From Cryobacterium melibiosiphilum (lineage in GTDB: Bacteria > Actinomycetota > Actinomycetes > Actinomycetales > Microbacteriaceae), in NCBI RefSeq assembly GCF_003602235.1, contig NZ_QZVS01000094.1, forward strand, positions 79,537 to 143,536: a stretch of DNA of 64,000 nt, given 5' to 3'. The translations under genes and the position numbers were made by a program. How positions within the stretch are numbered: the first letter of the stretch is position 1; each line of letters starts with the position of its first letter. The notes under the pieces are model-generated. The model was not told the DNA's origin and ran no database searches. It was given only the letters and a program-made list of their open reading frames with translations. Positions 10,903 to 20,306 of the stretch are shown here, piece after piece.

Positions 10903-11472
10903 TTAGGGCGCGGTGGTCGCGGTCGGCGTCGGCGTGGCCGAGGGCGTCGCGGCGGCGGTCGGGGTTGCTGTCGGGGTCGGCTCGACCGGCACCAGCGAGG
11001 AGTAGACATCCATCGACCCGTCAAGGATCGGCATCAGCAGCTCAACGCCGGTCTCGTTGCCGTACTGCAAGAATACGGGGAAGAGCGCACCGGGCTGGGA
11101 ATCGATGTTCTCGAGCACGATCTCCGGCTCGTCGGTCGATCCGAGCGTCACGGTGGTCAGTGCGGCGATGGTCTCGCGGGCGGTGACCTTCTCGCCATCC
11201 GCTTCGTACTGCACGTTGAGCTGCACGGCCTTGTCGCTCAGGTTGACCACCGAGAGCAGCAGGTTGGCGGTGTCGCCGTCGTCGGAGAGCAGGATCGCGT
11301 TGCGGAACTCGAGCTCGCCGACCGTGCCGCTGACTCCGTCGCTCGCGTCATAGGCGATCGAGGTGGCCTGGGTGGCGGTGAAGCCGCACCCGGCGGTGCC
11401 GAGGGCAACGCCCGCCATCAGCACGACGGATGCCGCGATTCGCGTTCGCGTCTTCACAGTTCGCGTCAACAC
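10903..11472 (-). CDS. lpqE: LpqE-like lipoprotein
   Basis: A 189-residue secreted lipoprotein. A basic n-region and hydrophobic core end in the lipobox LGTAGC (Cys about residue 29), then a beta-rich domain (~35-155) of the LpqE type. A low-complexity Pro/Thr/Ala tail (~160-189) follows. Orientation beside carD is the same as LpqE (Rv3584)-CarD (Rv3583c) in M. tuberculosis. The GTG start has GGAGGT 6 nt upstream. Function is not established for the family; a copper-related role has been suggested for relatives, which I cannot test here. Confidence 0.8.
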   Translation of the reverse strand: MLTRTVKTRTRIAASVVLMAGVALGTAGCGFTATQATSIAYDASDGVSGTVGELEFRNAILLSDDGDTANLLLSVVNLSDKAVQLNVQYEADGEKVTARETIAALTTVTLGSTDEPEIVLENIDSQPGALFPVFLQYGNETGVELLMPILDGSMDVYSSLVPVEPTPTATPTAAATPSATPTPTATTAP

Positions 11473-11698
11473 AGAGAGACCTCCACAACCGTGCGGCGTT
11501 CGACCGGGGTGGCGAGGGCGCGACAGAAATTTGATTTAACTGTAGCCTAGCGGCGCGTGGCGACCCGGAGACAACCATCTGCATCCGCTGCGGCCAACGC
11601 CGCGCCCGAAAACGCAGCTGGTGGCGGCGCAGGGTGAAGGCCGCACCTTACCACCTCTGGATGTGGTATCATAGACGTCGCTGAAGGGATATCCATAC

Positions 11699-12181
11699 AT
11701 GCTGTTTGAGGTTGGCGAAACTGTCGTATATCCCCATCACGGAGCTGCGACCATCACCGAGGTGAAAACCCGCATCATCAAGGGTGAAGAAAAGTTGTAC
11801 CTGAAGCTCAACGTCACTCAGGGCGACCTCACCATTGAAGTGCCGGCCGAAAACGTCGACCTCGTCGGAGTGCGTGACGTCATCGGTCAGGAGGGCCTCG
11901 ACAAGGTCTTCGAAGTGCTGCGGGCCCCGTTCACCGAAGAGCCCACGAACTGGTCCCGCCGGTACAAGGCGAACCTCGAGAAGCTTGCCTCCGGCGATGT
12001 GATCAAGGTGTCCGAGGTCGTGCGCGACCTGTGGCGCCGCGATCAGGACCGCGGGCTGTCCGCCGGTGAGAAGCGAATGTTGGCCAAGGCCCGCCAGATT
12101 CTGATCAGTGAGCTGGCCCTCGCCGAAAAGACCGATGAAGACAAGGCCTCCACCGTTCTCGACGAGGTTCTCGCGTCCTGA
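11699..12181 (+). CDS. carD: RNA polymerase-binding transcription factor CarD
   Basis: A 160-residue CarD. The N-terminal RNAP-interaction Tudor-like domain ([19 protein letters not shown]) is followed by a helical DNA-binding domain with the conserved tryptophan in [12 protein letters not shown]. CarD stabilises the open complex, mainly at rRNA promoters. A TATCAT -10-like element (11667-11672) and a GAAGGGA Shine-Dalgarno precede the ATG. It is transcribed away from lpqE and followed by its own terminator. Confidence 0.97.
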   Translation: MLFEVGETVVYPHHGAATITEVKTRIIKGEEKLYLKLNVTQGDLTIEVPAENVDLVGVRDVIGQEGLDKVFEVLRAPFTEEPTNWSRRYKANLEKLASGDVIKVSEVVRDLWRRDQDRGLSAGEKRMLAKARQILISELALAEKTDEDKASTVLDEVLAS

Positions 12182-12199
12182 CCGTTCCCGTTTTCGCTG

Positions 12200-12228
12200 A
12201 AGGCGGCGCCGGAAGGTGCCGCCTTTTG
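12200..12228 (+). terminator. rho-independent terminator after carD
   Basis: GGCGGCGCC and GGTGCCGCC pair around a GGAA loop, followed by TTTT. Confidence 0.85.
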
Positions 12229-12286
12229 CATGCCTGCCCCTCAGCTCGACAACTGCCCCGCCACCCCGACCAGATAGCGCCCCGCC

Positions 12287-13600
12287 ATGACTGATTCCCC
12301 CGCCCCGCTCGTCGCGGTCATCGTGGTCGCCGCCGGCAGCGGAACCCGGCTCGCCGCAGGCCAGCCGAAGGCGTTCGTGCCGCTGCAGGGCCAGCCCATG
12401 CTCGCGCATGCGCTTCGAGGGGTCACCGGCATGCGGGAACCCGCGCAGATCATCCTCGTCGTGCCCGCCGACCGCGTGGTGGAAGCGCGACAGATCGCCG
12501 CCGGAGTGAACATCCGCGCAGAAGCGGATCCCTCCGTCTCCGCGCCGGTCTCCGCATTGGACCTCGAGGTCGTCGTGGGGGGCAGCAGCCGCCAGGAATC
12601 CGTGCAGCGGGGCCTGGCCCGGCTTCACCCGAGCGTCGAAATCGTGCTCGTGCACGACGCCGCCCGGGCGCTCACGCCCTCGGCACTGGCCGACGCCGTC
12701 GTCGACGCCGTGCGCGCCACCGGCCACGGAGTGATCCCGGGCCTGGCCGTGAGCGACACGATCAAGCGTGTCGCCGAAACCGCCGCCGACGCGTCACAGT
12801 TGGGCACCGTGCTCGGCACCGTCGACCGCTCCGAGCTGGCCGCCGTGCAGACCCCACAGGGATTTCCCCGCCACGTACTCATCGCCGCCGTTGCCGCGGC
12901 GTCGCCCGAGATGACCGACGACGCGGCCATCGTCGCCGCCGCCGGCCATCCGGTACGCGTGATCGCGGGGCATCCGCTCGCCTTCAAAATCACGACCCGC
13001 GCCGACCTCGACCGGGCCGAGCACCTGCTGGCCGCCGCGCGCACCCCGCGATCCAGCCCGGTGTTCGACGCCACCCCGCGCATCGGCACCGGCCTCGACG
13101 TGCACGCCTTCGACGACGCCTCCCCGCTCTGGCTGGCCGGCCTGCACTGGCCGGGGGAGCAGGGCCTCTCCGGCCACAGCGACGGCGACGCGGCCGTGCA
13201 CGCGATCTGCGACGCCCTGCTGTCGGCGGCCGGCCTCGGCGACATCGGCACCATCTTCGGCACCGACGACCCGCGCCTCGTCGACGCGCACGGCGACGTC
13301 TTCCTGCGCGAGACCCTCGCCCTCGTGCACGCGGCCGGTTTTCGGGTGGGCAACGTCTCGGTGCAGATCATCGGCAACCGGCCCAAGCTCAGCCCGCGCC
13401 GTGCCGAAGCGCAAAGCCTGCTCAGCGGCATCCTCGACGCCCCGGTGAACGTGTCGGCGACGACGACGGATGCGCTCGGGTTCACCGGCCGCGGCGAGGG
13501 CGTGGCGGCCCTCGCGAGCGCAGTTCTCGTGCCGCGAGATGTCGCGCTCCCCGCAGGCTCAGGGCCGGGCCGGGCCAACGACCTAAACTTGGGCCTGTGA
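12287..13600 (+). CDS. ispDF: bifunctional IspD-IspF (MEP pathway)
   Basis: 437 residues carrying two MEP-pathway enzymes. Residues 1-250 are IspD, the CDP-ME synthase, with the nucleotide loop VAAGSGTRL near 14 and [10 protein letters not shown] near 122. Residues ~263-425 are IspF, the MEcPP synthase, with the zinc-binding GTGLDVHAF and the GHSDGD segment. An Ala/Pro/Arg linker (250-263) joins them. Mycobacteria keep the genes separate; fusion also occurs in other bacteria. IspE is not in the window. No strong Shine-Dalgarno is visible. A weak TAGCGC hexamer ends 6 nt before the ATG. Confidence 0.95.
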   Translation: MTDSPAPLVAVIVVAAGSGTRLAAGQPKAFVPLQGQPMLAHALRGVTGMREPAQIILVVPADRVVEARQIAAGVNIRAEADPSVSAPVSALDLEVVVGGSSRQESVQRGLARLHPSVEIVLVHDAARALTPSALADAVVDAVRATGHGVIPGLAVSDTIKRVAETAADASQLGTVLGTVDRSELAAVQTPQGFPRHVLIAAVAAASPEMTDDAAIVAAAGHPVRVIAGHPLAFKITTRADLDRAEHLLAAARTPRSSPVFDATPRIGTGLDVHAFDDASPLWLAGLHWPGEQGLSGHSDGDAAVHAICDALLSAAGLGDIGTIFGTDDPRLVDAHGDVFLRETLALVHAAGFRVGNVSVQIIGNRPKLSPRRAEAQSLLSGILDAPVNVSATTTDALGFTGRGEGVAALASAVLVPRDVALPAGSGPGRANDLNLGL

Positions 13601-15030
13601 CTATGCGACTCTACGATTCGAAGGCCCAGGCGCTTCGCGACTTCACCCCCCTCATCCCGGGCAAGGTCGGTATCTACGTCTGCGGTCCCACCGTGCAGTC
13701 GAGCCCGCACATCGGCCATCTGCGCAGCGCCCTGGTCTACGACCAGCTGCGGCGCTGGCTGAACTACCGCGGCAACGACGTCACCTTCGTGCGCAACGTC
13801 ACCGACATCGACGACAAGATCCTCGCCAACGCGGCCGGCGGCGCGGCGGCCTCGGGGTCGACCGAAGAGTGGTGGGCCCTCGCCTACCGGTTTGAGCTCG
13901 AGTTCACGGCGGGCTACGACCGCCTCGGCATCCTGCCGCCCACCTACGAGCCGCGCGCCACCGCGAGCGTGCAGCAGATGCAGGACATCATCGCCCGACT
14001 CATCGATCGCGGCCACGCCTACCCGGCCGGCGACGGGTCGAGCGACGTCTATTTCGACACCCGCAGCTGGCCCGCCTACGGCGAGCTGACCCGGCAGGGC
14101 CTGGACAACATGGAACAGGCGACGGATGCCGACCCGCGCGGCAAACGCGACCCCCACGACTTCGCCCTCTGGAAGGGGCACAAACCGAGTGAGCCGTTGT
14201 CGGCCGCCTGGGAATCCCCGTGGGGTGCCGGGCGCCCCGGCTGGCACATCGAGTGCTCCGCCATGTCGGCACGGTACCTGGGCGCCGAGTTCGACATCCA
14301 CGGCGGCGGCCTGGACCTGCGCTTTCCGCACCACGAGAACGAGCTGGCCCAGTCCACGGCGGCCGGCGACGGCTTCGCCCGATACTGGGTTCACAATGGC
14401 CTCGTCAATGTCAACGGCCAGAAGATGAGCAAGTCCCTCGGCAACTCGGTCTTCGCGGCTGAACTGCTCGAGAAGGCCCGTGCCATCGTCGTGCGCTATT
14501 ACCTCGGCGCCGCCCACTACCGCTCGACCATCGATTACCACGACGGCTCGCTCATCGAAGCCGAAGCCGCGCTCGAGCGCATCGAGAGCTTTCTCGACCG
14601 CGCCGACCGGCGCCTCGCCGACACCCGGTTCGCCGGGTCAGGAGTGGAACGCGTGCCCGACGACTTCGCCGAGGCGATGGACGACGACCTCGCCGTGCCG
14701 CAGGCCCTCGGGGTGCTGCACGACACCGTGCGCGCCGGCAACGCCGCGCTCGACGCCGAGGACTGGCGGGAGGCGGCATCCGCTCGCGGAGCCGTGCTCG
14801 CGATGAGCGAAGTGCTCGGCATCAACCCGCTCGCGCCGGGCTGGGCGGTCTCGACCGACCAGCCCGCCATGGTGGCCCTCACCGCGCTCGTGGAGCGACT
14901 GCTCCTCGACCGCGACACCGCCCGACAGGGGCGCAATTTTCAGGCAGCAGACCGAATCCGGGACGAACTCGTCGCCGCCGGAATTACTATCGAAGACACC
15001 CCCTCGGGTGCGCATTGGAGTTTTGACTAA
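13597..15030 (+). CDS. cysS: cysteinyl-tRNA synthetase
   Basis: A 477-residue class I synthetase with Zn/Cys-site C29 (YVCGPTV), HIGH at 38-41 and KMSKS at 276-280, normal family length. It charges tRNA-Cys. The GTG start overlaps the ispDF stop by 4 bp (GTGA). In addition TAAACT at 13584-13589 sits 7 nt upstream, so cysS may also have its own leaderless promoter inside the end of ispDF. Its stop overlaps the rlmB start (TAATG). An alternative ATG at 13603 would shorten it by two residues. Confidence 0.97.
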   Translation: MTMRLYDSKAQALRDFTPLIPGKVGIYVCGPTVQSSPHIGHLRSALVYDQLRRWLNYRGNDVTFVRNVTDIDDKILANAAGGAAASGSTEEWWALAYRFELEFTAGYDRLGILPPTYEPRATASVQQMQDIIARLIDRGHAYPAGDGSSDVYFDTRSWPAYGELTRQGLDNMEQATDADPRGKRDPHDFALWKGHKPSEPLSAAWESPWGAGRPGWHIECSAMSARYLGAEFDIHGGGLDLRFPHHENELAQSTAAGDGFARYWVHNGLVNVNGQKMSKSLGNSVFAAELLEKARAIVVRYYLGAAHYRSTIDYHDGSLIEAEAALERIESFLDRADRRLADTRFAGSGVERVPDDFAEAMDDDLAVPQALGVLHDTVRAGNAALDAEDWREAASARGAVLAMSEVLGINPLAPGWAVSTDQPAMVALTALVERLLLDRDTARQGRNFQAADRIRDELVAAGITIEDTPSGAHWSFD

Positions 15031-16256
15031 TGAAGAACACAGACCGCAAGGCACGCACCGGGTCCGTGCGCAAGGGAAGCCGCGGCGGCCAGGTCGGCTC
15101 CGGCGGCCAGGGACGCCAGGCACTCGAGGGCCACAAGCCCACCCCGAAGGCGGAAGACCGCCCGTACCACCCCGCCGGCAAGCGCAAGGCCGCGGCCGAG
15201 CGCTTCACCGCGGCCGGCGGCACCCGCTCGGGCGGCGGCTCCGGCGGCTCCTACGGCAACTCCGAGGGTTCCGGCGACGGTGCCTCCCGTGACGGTGGCC
15301 GCGGCGGCGCTCCGTCGCGCGGCGCTGCTCCCTCCAGGGGAGCTGCTCTGTCCAGGGGATACAAAGGCGTGAACAAGGGCGGCACCCGTGGTGCCAGCCA
15401 GGGCGCCCAGCGCGGCACCGGCAACACCGGTGGCGGCGGCACCTCCACGCGTCGCGCCAAGCAGATCGACGAGCATGAGATCGTCACCGGCCGCAACTCG
15501 GTCGTCGAGGCGCTGCGCGCCAAGATCCCCGCAAACGCCCTGTACATCGCGGCGCGCATCGAGGTGGACGAGCGCGTCAAAGAGGTGTTGCTCATGGCGA
15601 CCAGCCGCAACATCCCGATCCTCGAGGTCATGCGCCCCGAGCTCGACCGTCTCGCCGGCCGCGACGCCGTGCACCAGGGGCTCGCGCTCAAGGTTCCGGC
15701 CTACGAGTACGCCCACCCGATGGAACTGCTCGAACTGACCATCAGCCGCGGCCACAAGCCGCTGTTCGTGGCCCTCGACGGCATCACCGACCCGCGCAAC
15801 CTGGGCGCGATCATCCGCTCGACCGCCGCCTTCGGTGGCCACGGCATCATCGTGCCGCAGCGCCGTTCCGTCGGCGTGACCGCCTCAGCCTGGAAGACCT
15901 CGGCCGGCGCCGCGGCCCGCACCCCCGTCGCCATGGCCAGCAACCTCACCCAGACGCTCAAGTCGCTCAAGGAGCAGGGCGTGTTCGTGCTCGGCCTCGA
16001 CGGCGGTGGCGACGTGCAGTTGCCCGAGCTCGGCCAGGGCTTCGCGGAACGCCCGATCGTGATCGTCGTCGGCAGCGAGGGCAAGGGCCTGTCCCGCCTC
16101 GTCACCGAGACCTGCGACGCGATCGTCTCGATTCCGATCAACGCCTCGACCGAGTCGCTGAACGCCGGAATCGCCGTGGGCGTCACGCTCTACGAGGTGT
16201 CCCGTCTGCGCGCGCAGATCAAGGCCGCGAAGGATGCCGCCAAGCTCGCCAAATAG
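15030..16256 (+). CDS. rlmB: 23S rRNA 2'-O-methyltransferase RlmB/TrmH family with long basic Gly-rich N-tail
   Basis: 408 residues. The C-terminal ~260 form a SPOUT methyltransferase with its substrate-binding domain ([16 protein letters not shown]). All three SPOUT motifs are present: [25 protein letters not shown] and SIPI followed by [11 protein letters not shown]. RlmB methylates G2251 of 23S rRNA. Residues 1-145 are a disordered Arg/Lys/Gly/Ser tail with [16 protein letters not shown] repeats, longer than in E. coli, probably an RNA-binding extension. The order cysS-rlmB matches Rv3580c-Rv3579c. Confidence 0.93.
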   Translation: MKNTDRKARTGSVRKGSRGGQVGSGGQGRQALEGHKPTPKAEDRPYHPAGKRKAAAERFTAAGGTRSGGGSGGSYGNSEGSGDGASRDGGRGGAPSRGAAPSRGAALSRGYKGVNKGGTRGASQGAQRGTGNTGGGGTSTRRAKQIDEHEIVTGRNSVVEALRAKIPANALYIAARIEVDERVKEVLLMATSRNIPILEVMRPELDRLAGRDAVHQGLALKVPAYEYAHPMELLELTISRGHKPLFVALDGITDPRNLGAIIRSTAAFGGHGIIVPQRRSVGVTASAWKTSAGAAARTPVAMASNLTQTLKSLKEQGVFVLGLDGGGDVQLPELGQGFAERPIVIVVGSEGKGLSRLVTETCDAIVSIPINASTESLNAGIAVGVTLYEVSRLRAQIKAAKDAAKLAK

Positions 16257-16300
16257 CACCAGCACCAGCACCAGCACCACCCGCACCACCCGCACTACCC

Positions 16301-16329
16301 GGTCGGTCGGGGTTTCTCCCCGGCCGACC
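16301..16329 (+). terminator. GC hairpin after rlmB (terminator-like)
   Basis: GGTCGGTCGGGG pairs with CCCCGGCCGACC around a short TTTCT loop, but no U-tract follows. Just before it (16257-16280) is a short CACCAG microsatellite. Confidence 0.5.
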
Positions 16330-16394
16330 GTGAGCCGATCAAGCCTGTGTCCTGCGAGGGGACGCATCCGTGTACCGACGTCAGGATCCACCCC

Positions 16395-17333
16395 GTGAGA
16401 GCCCTTCGACTGTTCATCGATGTCATTCGGGGGGCCCTCATCGGCGTCGCCGAGATCATCCCGGGGGTGAGCGGCGGCACGATCGCGCTCATCGTCGGCG
16501 TCTACGGCACGCTCATCGGCTCGGCCGGGCACCTCGTGCGGGGCGTCGTGCGCGGGGTCACCGACGGCGTCCGGGGTCGAGGTTTCGCCGCCGCGAAGCA
16601 GCACTGTGCGCAGGTGCAACTGCGCGTGCTGGTCCCCGTCGCCGTCGGCATGGTCGTGGCCGTTCTCGTCGCGGCGCGACTGCTCGCGCCGCTGATCGAC
16701 GCGCATCCCGAAGAGACCCGGGCGCTGTTCGCCGGGCTCATCGTCGTGTCGCTGATCGTGCCGATTCGGATGGTCGGCGGGCGCTGGACCGCTCGGGAGG
16801 TGCTCGCCGCCGTTGCGGCCGCCATCCTGACCTTCGGGCTCACGAGCATTCCCTCGGCCCCAACCGCCGACCCGAACCTTCTGGTCGTGGTTCTCGCGGC
16901 GGCGGTCGCGATCTGCGCCCTCGTGCTGCCGGGGGTGTCGGGGTCGTTCCTGCTGCTCACTGTCGGGCTGTACGCGCCCACCCTCGAGGCCGTCAACGAC
17001 CGTGACCTGGCCTATATCGGCGCATTCGCGCTCGGAGCCGTGCTGGGCCTCAGCCTGTTCGTGTCGGGGCTGGAGTGGCTGCTCGAGCACAAGCACCGCA
17101 TCACGCTGGCGATCATGACCGGGCTGATGGTCGGCTCGCTGCGGTCGTTGTGGCCGTGGCAGGGCGAAACCGGCGCGCTGCTGCCCGCCGGTGACAATGT
17201 GGGCCTCGCCGTGGGCATGTTCGCGATCGGCATCGTGATCGTCGCCGTGCTGATCGTCGTCGAGTCGGCCCTCGTGCGGCGCCGGGTCGCCGACGGCGAG
17301 GACGTGCTCGAGCCCGCACGCCCCGCGACCTGA
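16395..17333 (+). CDS. DUF368 membrane protein, PopT-type undecaprenyl-phosphate translocase
   Basis: About 312 residues, mostly membrane segments. The two family signatures are the paired PGVSG motifs: EIIPGVSGGTIALI near the N-terminus and LVLPGVSGSFLLLTVG in the second half, suggesting an internal duplication. DUF368 (PopT) proteins were recently shown to recycle undecaprenyl phosphate across the membrane for envelope synthesis. I prefer the GTG at 16395 (MRALRLFIDV). CAGGAT (16382-16387) ends 7 nt upstream and the longer GTG start at 16347 adds an unrelated Cys-rich tail. Confidence 0.85.
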   Translation: MRALRLFIDVIRGALIGVAEIIPGVSGGTIALIVGVYGTLIGSAGHLVRGVVRGVTDGVRGRGFAAAKQHCAQVQLRVLVPVAVGMVVAVLVAARLLAPLIDAHPEETRALFAGLIVVSLIVPIRMVGGRWTAREVLAAVAAAILTFGLTSIPSAPTADPNLLVVVLAAAVAICALVLPGVSGSFLLLTVGLYAPTLEAVNDRDLAYIGAFALGAVLGLSLFVSGLEWLLEHKHRITLAIMTGLMVGSLRSLWPWQGETGALLPAGDNVGLAVGMFAIGIVIVAVLIVVESALVRRRVADGEDVLEPARPAT

Positions 17334-17364
17334 CCCACCCAGATGCGGCCCGTCGGGCGTGTCA

Positions 17365-17522
17365 CTGCTTCGCGGCACTCGTCGTGTCGGCCGGCACTCG
17401 TTGGAACGAGTGCCGCGAGAGCCAACGAGTGCCGCGACAGTGCTCGGTCGCCCGAACGAGTGCCGCGACAGTGCTCGGTCGCCCGAACGAGTGCCGCGTG
17501 GCCAAACGAGTGCCGCGACGAG
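17365..17522. repeat. intergenic repeat island B (AACGAGTGCCGCG word)
   Basis: The word AACGAGTGCCGCG occurs five times on the plus strand (starts 17405, 17424, 17455, 17486, 17505), with an inverted CGCGGCACTCG at 17371-17381 and an inverted partial copy at 17392-17402. Two units (17424-17454 and 17455-17485) are exact 31-bp tandem repeats. The island fills the gap between the convergent DUF368 and DUF4032 genes, and I see no gene in it. Confidence 0.9.
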
Positions 17523-17535
17523 GGAGAAGCTCCGG

Positions 17536-18828
17536 TTAGACCTTGAGCTTCCAGTCCTCGTCGGGGGTCGCGCCGCCGATGACGCTGATCGGCATGGTGA
17601 TGGAGCCGGTTGGCGGGTCGATCACGGTGGCCTCGTCGCGGCGGTGACGCAACACGTCCTGCACGTACGAGGTCACGGCCTCGGCGAGCGGGATGTCGCG
17701 CGACTGGTTCTGCGCCATGAACCATCGGTGGTCGAGCAGCTGGTGGAAGACTTCGGCACGCTCCAGCTTTCCGCGCAGGTCGACGGGGATCGCGCGCACG
17801 ACCGGTTCGAAGACGCGCACGAGCCACTCATGGGCGACCATTTCCTCATCGCTGTCGGGCTCCCCGTAGGCGGCCCGATAGGAGTCGAGGTCGTTGAGCA
17901 GCCGGCGGGCCTGGTTTTCCTCGGCGTCGAGGCCGGTGAGGCGCAGCAGACGGCGCTGGTGGTGACCGGAGTCGACGACCTTCGGCTGGATGCGCACCTT
18001 GGTGCCGGCGTCATCCGTTTTGATGGAAAGCTCCTCGATGTCGAAGCCCAGGTGATTGAGGCGCTCCACGCGTTCCGCGATGCGCCAGCGTTCGGAACTG
18101 GCGAACGATTCAGAACTCGTGAGCTCCTTCCAAAGCAGCCGATAGGCGGCGACTATGCCGTTGCTCACCCGGATGGGGTCCAGCTCGTCTGCGACCCGGC
18201 CGCCGGCCTCGAGGTCCATCAGTTCCCCGGCAATGTTGACCCGGGCGATCTCGAGGTCGTTCTCGCGTTGGCCGTTACTGAGGCCGCCGCTATACAGCTG
18301 GCCGGTCTCGGCGTCGACGAGGTAGGCCGCGAAGGCACCCGCGTCGCGGCGAAACAGTGTGTTCGACAGCGACACGTCGCCCCAGAAGAAGCCGATCATG
18401 TGCACGCGCACAAGAAGCACCGCGAGGGCGTCCACGAGGCGGGTGGCGGTGTCGGGCCGCAGGGTGTGGGAGTAGAGAGCCCGATACGGCAGGGAGAATT
18501 TCAGGTGCCGGGTGACCAGCACCGAGTTGAGCGGGTCGAGGTCTTCGTCGCTGCGATTGGTGATGAACGCGACCGGCTCGACGCAGGGGATCTCGAGGTT
18601 CTGCAGCCGACGGAGCATGTCGTACTCGCGCTTGGCCATCTCGGCCGTGGTCTCCTTGATCGCCACGACGTGGCCGCTCAGGTGCGCGAAGCGCACGAGG
18701 TGGCGGGAGATACCCTTCGGGAGCGACGCGATCGACTCGTTCGGCCAGGCGTCCAGCGGAAGGTGCCACGGCAGGTCGAGAAGGGCCGAATCGGCCAGTG
18801 CTGAGGTGATGCTGAGGGAACCGCTCAT
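17536..18828 (-). CDS. DUF4032 protein, protein-kinase-like fold
   Basis: 430 residues. The N-terminal half reads like an LPS-kinase/protein-kinase fold: VAIKET (K58), an E in the following helix, a catalytic-loop equivalent GFFWGDVSLSNTLF (D151, N156) and an Mg-loop LVDAETG (D172). The C-terminal half (~230-410) is the helical DUF4032 region. The kinase residues look intact, so phosphotransfer is plausible; the substrate is unknown. TAGGCT (18835-18840) ends 6 nt before the ATG, suggesting leaderless transcription. Confidence 0.78.
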   Translation of the reverse strand: MSGSLSITSALADSALLDLPWHLPLDAWPNESIASLPKGISRHLVRFAHLSGHVVAIKETTAEMAKREYDMLRRLQNLEIPCVEPVAFITNRSDEDLDPLNSVLVTRHLKFSLPYRALYSHTLRPDTATRLVDALAVLLVRVHMIGFFWGDVSLSNTLFRRDAGAFAAYLVDAETGQLYSGGLSNGQRENDLEIARVNIAGELMDLEAGGRVADELDPIRVSNGIVAAYRLLWKELTSSESFASSERWRIAERVERLNHLGFDIEELSIKTDDAGTKVRIQPKVVDSGHHQRRLLRLTGLDAEENQARRLLNDLDSYRAAYGEPDSDEEMVAHEWLVRVFEPVVRAIPVDLRGKLERAEVFHQLLDHRWFMAQNQSRDIPLAEAVTSYVQDVLRHRRDEATVIDPPTGSITMPISVIGGATPDEDWKLKV

Positions 18829-18896
18829 GAAGAGAGCCTAACTGCTTGCCACAATGTGCTTGGGGTGTGCCGGCGCGAGGCCAAGGCGGGTGCACC

Positions 18897-18931
18897 AACG
18901 GCCGGATGAAGCGCTGCTTCATCCGGCCGTT
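18897..18931 (-). terminator. 16-bp perfect hairpin downstream of the ABC ATPase gene
   Basis: AACGGCCGGATGAAGC and its exact complement flank a GCT loop. There is no U-tract on either side, so intrinsic termination is only probable. It may equally protect the 3' end of the ABC transcript. Confidence 0.6.
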
Positions 18932-18942
18932 CGTGTGCGGGC

Positions 18943-20040
18943 CTAGTCGGTGACGGCGCCGCCGAGGCGCAGGCCGCTCTCGGCGTCGAACACGTGCAGG
19001 TGGTTCGGCGTGGCCGTGAGGTACACGGTCTCCCCGGCGTTCGGGTGCGAGCGGCCGTCGACGCGGGCGACGATGTCGGTGCGCTTGCCCTCGATCGTGG
19101 AGTGGCCGTAGAGATAGCCGTCGGCGCCGAGCTCTTCGACGAGGTCGACCTCGATCTGCAGGCCTTCACCGGCCGTGGTCGACATCTGGATGTCTTCCGG
19201 GCGGATGCCCACGGTCACCTTCTTGCCGGTGGAGCTGGCGAGGGTGTCGCGCTGCACGGGAACCGTGGCGGTGCCGAACTTGATGCCGGATTCGACGGTG
19301 TCCGCGAGGAACAGGTTCATGGCCGGGCTGCCGATGAAGCCGGCGACGAAGACGTTCTGCGGCTTCGCGTACAGGTCGCGGGGGGAGCCGACCTGCTGCA
19401 GGATGCCGTCCTTCAGAACGGCGATGCGGTCACCCATGGTGAGGGCTTCGGTCTGGTCGTGGGTCACGTAGACGGTCGTGACGCCGAGGCGGCGCTGCAG
19501 GCTGGCGATCTGGGTGCGGGTCTGCACGCGCAGCTTGGCGTCGAGGTTCGACAGCGGCTCGTCCATCAGGAACACCTGGGGCTGGCGCACGATGGCGCGG
19601 CCCATGGCGACGCGCTGACGTTGGCCACCCGAGAGCGCCTTCGGCTTGCGGCTGAGGTAGGGCTCGAGGTCGAGCAGCTTGGCCGCTTCAAGCACGCGGG
19701 CGGCGCGTTCGTCCTTGTTGATGCCGGCGATCTTGAGCGCGAAGCCCATATTCTCGGCGACGGTCATGTGCGGGTACAAGGCGTAGTTCTGAAAGACCAT
19801 GGCGATGTCGCGGTCTTTCGGCGGGACATCCGTCACGTTGCGTGCGCCGATGAAAATGTTGCCGTCGTTGACCTCTTCGAGGCCCGCGAGCATGCGCAGT
19901 GAGGTGGACTTTCCGCAGCCGGACGGGCCGACCAGAACGAGGAATTCGCCATCGGCGACCTCGAGGTCGAGCTGGTCAACAGCCGGACGGGTGGAACCCG
20001 GGTAGAGCCTGGATGCCTTGTCAAAGGTCACTGAAGCCAT
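18943..20040 (-). CDS. ugpC: sugar ABC transporter ATP-binding protein (UgpC/MsmK/MalK type)
   Basis: 365 residues from ATG 20040, which has a strong AAGGAG Shine-Dalgarno. An upstream in-frame extension is rejected for lack of any start signal. Walker [10 protein letters not shown] 38-46, ABC signature LSGGQ 136-140, Walker B VFLMDE 156-161, H-loop in YVTHDQTEA, then a TOBE/regulatory domain (~240-365). No permease or binding protein lies nearby. It is therefore probably a shared energising ATPase serving several carbohydrate importers, as MsiK does in Streptomyces. Substrate cannot be deduced. Confidence 0.92.
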   Translation of the reverse strand: MASVTFDKASRLYPGSTRPAVDQLDLEVADGEFLVLVGPSGCGKSTSLRMLAGLEEVNDGNIFIGARNVTDVPPKDRDIAMVFQNYALYPHMTVAENMGFALKIAGINKDERAARVLEAAKLLDLEPYLSRKPKALSGGQRQRVAMGRAIVRQPQVFLMDEPLSNLDAKLRVQTRTQIASLQRRLGVTTVYVTHDQTEALTMGDRIAVLKDGILQQVGSPRDLYAKPQNVFVAGFIGSPAMNLFLADTVESGIKFGTATVPVQRDTLASSTGKKVTVGIRPEDIQMSTTAGEGLQIEVDLVEELGADGYLYGHSTIEGKRTDIVARVDGRSHPNAGETVYLTATPNHLHVFDAESGLRLGGAVTD

Positions 20041-20245
20041 GATTATTTCTCCTTCACCGGCAGGAACGTGCCGGACGATCCGTTGTGAATAGGATGTGTG
20101 CGCGCCTAACAGAGTCAGCCGCGCCTCTCGTATTATGTCACAACAGCGGATGCCTGACGCGGGATCGTGGATGTTCGCCCCCAGTCGGAGGGCCAGTGAG
20201 GGGGCGGTCACAGCCTCCGTTTGGCCGATTCCCAGTCTGTCGATC

Positions 20246-20251
20246 TAGTAT
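20246..20251 (+). promoter_or_regulatory. -10-like hexamer for the DsbA-family gene
   Basis: TAGTAT lies 55 nt upstream of the DsbA-like start, with a TTGGCC -35-like element at 20221-20226 (19-bp spacer). It is the best promoter candidate in the 266-bp divergent gap. Confidence 0.4.
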
Positions 20252-20306
20252 CTGGAGAGCACCAGCATAAACACGGCGGTGACAGACATTTCGGAGCGAA
20301 CATTCC

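Noticed and set aside
17424..17485. CRISPR array suggested by 31-bp repeats
   Set aside because: The two units are contiguous with no spacers between them, and no cas gene is present.
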